The notes under the pieces were generated by a model. It did no database searches. It was not told the origin of the DNA and was given only the letters and a program-made list of their open reading frames with translations. A program made the translations under genes and the position numbers. Shown here piece after piece: positions 5,836 to 6,987 of a stretch of 6,987 nucleotides of DNA. Source of the DNA: Gammaproteobacteria bacterium (GTDB lineage: Bacteria > Pseudomonadota > Gammaproteobacteria > Arenicellales > DRJH01); contig DRJH01000208.1 in assembly GCA_011052285.1 (NCBI GenBank), forward strand, positions 1-6,987, written 5' to 3'. Every line of letters begins with the position of its first letter. Position 1 is the first letter of the stretch.

Positions 5836-6987
5836 CTAGTAAAACCACTGCGTGGTTACCTGCAAGTGGTTGTCCCGGCGCAGCGAGTATAATGGGTCGG
5901 ATGCATTCCTGAAGGAAAATGCCCGCAGGTCAACAGAGATCTTGATGCTGTCCCCGAATCGTTTGCTGGCTTCAGCCAACAGGCTGGAGGATTTAAAGTC
6001 ACGGTCCAAACGCAAACCAACCAGCAGTTCACTGGAGTCAGCATCGTTCAAGGTCAGTCGGGTGCCCAGATACAGGTCATTTTGATTGAAACTACCGCCG
6101 CTTTTACCACGGCTGTCCCAGCCGTATTCAAGTAACCAACCGAGGTCAGCACCACTATCAAAAACACCATATTGGGTGTATTCAAGGCCAGCTTGCAGGG
6201 CGCTAAAGTTTGTCTGTTTATTGTAATTGCGAATGGCTTCGAGCTTCCATAATACCGTGTCGGTGGTGACCTGTAAATCAAGGCCTAATTGCGTAATTTG
6301 CGGATAAAAAGGAACCAATTCAGTCGCAAAAGCCGGATCGGGGGAAGGGATGATGGAAGGTTCACGGCTGGTACCCCGGAACCCGGACAATCCCAGATCA
6401 ACGTCACCGATACTTCGGCTCCAGCGTAGCGCGTAGTCCAGGTGATCTCGACCGGCAGGACTTTCATAAAGCGGTCGGTCCTGGTTGATGACGGCAAGAC
6501 GTGGGCGGCCCTTGTTGCCGGCGAAACTACGTTCTCTGAAGCCGGGTAATACATAAAAATCCAGGATTCCCAAATCCCTGACCAGGGAAAGATTAAGCAT
6601 CGGCTGACCGAGCTTGTCTTCATTATCGATATCTTCCACCGCATCCGTTTGGTTGATGATGTCGACCAGGTGTTGAAATTCGGTGACACCCCAGAAGACT
6701 CTGCGGATACCAATTCTTGATTCCCAGTTATCTGCGATGTGGACCCAGCTGAATTCACGGATGTCAGTGTGTGTTCGTTGCTTGTCCCGTTGATCGATGC
6801 GGGCAAAAGGCACCAGTTCAATACTGTCTTTACTGGTGTTCCAGCTGTAGAAGAACTCGGGCGTGGCCGCCACAGAAAGGTCGCTGTTGGCTTGTTCTGC
6901 CGATAATGCCGTTTGATTGAAAAGTCGCAGCCCGGTTTCGAGATTGCCACGAAATTGTAGTTCTCCATCACCGGCGTGTACCGGGTC
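5836..6987 (-). CDS. Beta-barrel outer-membrane protein of unknown function (N-terminus outside window)
   Basis: The frame is open from the right edge to a TAG at 5836-5838, giving 383 residues with no start in view. The GTG at 6873 is an internal valine: the 38 codons upstream (DPVHAGDGELQFRGNLETG and onward) read as the same kind of protein. The chain is built of alternating polar/hydrophobic and aromatic strands joined by short turns and Asp/Asn/Gly-rich loops, and it ends in QWFY. A terminal aromatic residue is the signal BamA recognises in outer-membrane barrels. A conserved-looking block runs at visible residues 91-129: RIGIRRVFWGVTEF, then VDIINQTDAVEDID and EDKLGQP. It faintly recalls the WG/INP pattern of DUF1302-type barrels. 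The signal peptide should lie beyond the window. Function is unknown: it could be a porin or a transport or secretion-associated barrel. It is followed by the transferase gene on the same strand. Confidence 0.75.
   Translation of the reverse strand, partial: DPVHAGDGELQFRGNLETGLRLFNQTALSAEQANSDLSVAATPEFFYSWNTSKDSIELVPFARIDQRDKQRTHTDIREFSWVHIADNWESRIGIRRVFWGVTEFQHLVDIINQTDAVEDIDNEDKLGQPMLNLSLVRDLGILDFYVLPGFRERSFAGNKGRPRLAVINQDRPLYESPAGRDHLDYALRWSRSIGDVDLGLSGFRGTSREPSIIPSPDPAFATELVPFYPQITQLGLDLQVTTDTVLWKLEAIRNYNKQTNFSALQAGLEYTQYGVFDSGADLGWLLEYGWDSRGKSGGSFNQNDLYLGTRLTLNDADSSELLVGLRLDRDFKSSSLLAEASKRFGDSIKISVDLRAFSFRNASDPLYSLRRDNHLQVTTQWFY

Noticed and set aside
6871..6873. GTG as the start of the outer-membrane protein
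   Set aside because: Thirty-eight upstream codons are open and barrel-like, and a start here would leave no signal peptide.
6285..6971. 228-residue minus-strand frame overlapping the outer-membrane protein
   Set aside because: Its composition is Ser/Pro/Thr-rich without motifs, while the alternative frame shows a coherent barrel that stays open to the window edge.

Overview
The window looks like ordinary chromosomal DNA of a free-living gammaproteobacterium with roughly 50% GC. The main evidence is the gene set: an E. coli-type MetG with a fused C-terminal tRNA-binding domain, a membrane-anchorless RnfB-like ferredoxin, an E. coli-like endonuclease III and a DUF1841 protein, packed as metG-rnfB-nth-DUF1841. 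From memory, this order resembles that of pseudomonads and relatives. I cannot name the genus.

Left part, + strand: the window opens inside a reading frame (1-102) that reads like the C-terminus of a DoxX-family membrane protein. A 57-base gap follows, then a complete radical SAM/Cys-rich domain protein of the ArsS type (160-1152). ArsS is implicated in arsenosugar biosynthesis, but no other arsenic gene is visible here. The + strand block then meets a minus-strand block head-on across about 70 bases (1153-1222), where I see no convincing terminator.

Middle, minus strand (5008 down to 1223): metG, rnfB-like ferredoxin, nth and DUF1841 form a very tight cluster. The junctions are two 4-base GTGA overlaps and one TGATG overlap, so the genes are almost certainly co-transcribed and probably translationally coupled. 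They join methionyl-tRNA charging, an Fe-S electron carrier, an Fe-S base-excision repair enzyme and a protein of unknown function.

Right part, minus strand: a Nu-class (YfcG-like) glutathione transferase (5065-5763) lies 56 bases upstream of metG. Before it is the C-terminal 383 residues of a beta-barrel outer-membrane protein of unknown function, cut by the right edge of the window (5836-6987). A weak hairpin follows its stop codon. I found no RNA genes, mobile elements, CRISPR arrays or phage genes. No intergenic gap exceeds about 75 bases. I see no clearly new system; the most interesting items are the orphan RnfB-like protein with its very basic tail, the ArsS locus and the uncharacterised outer-membrane protein.
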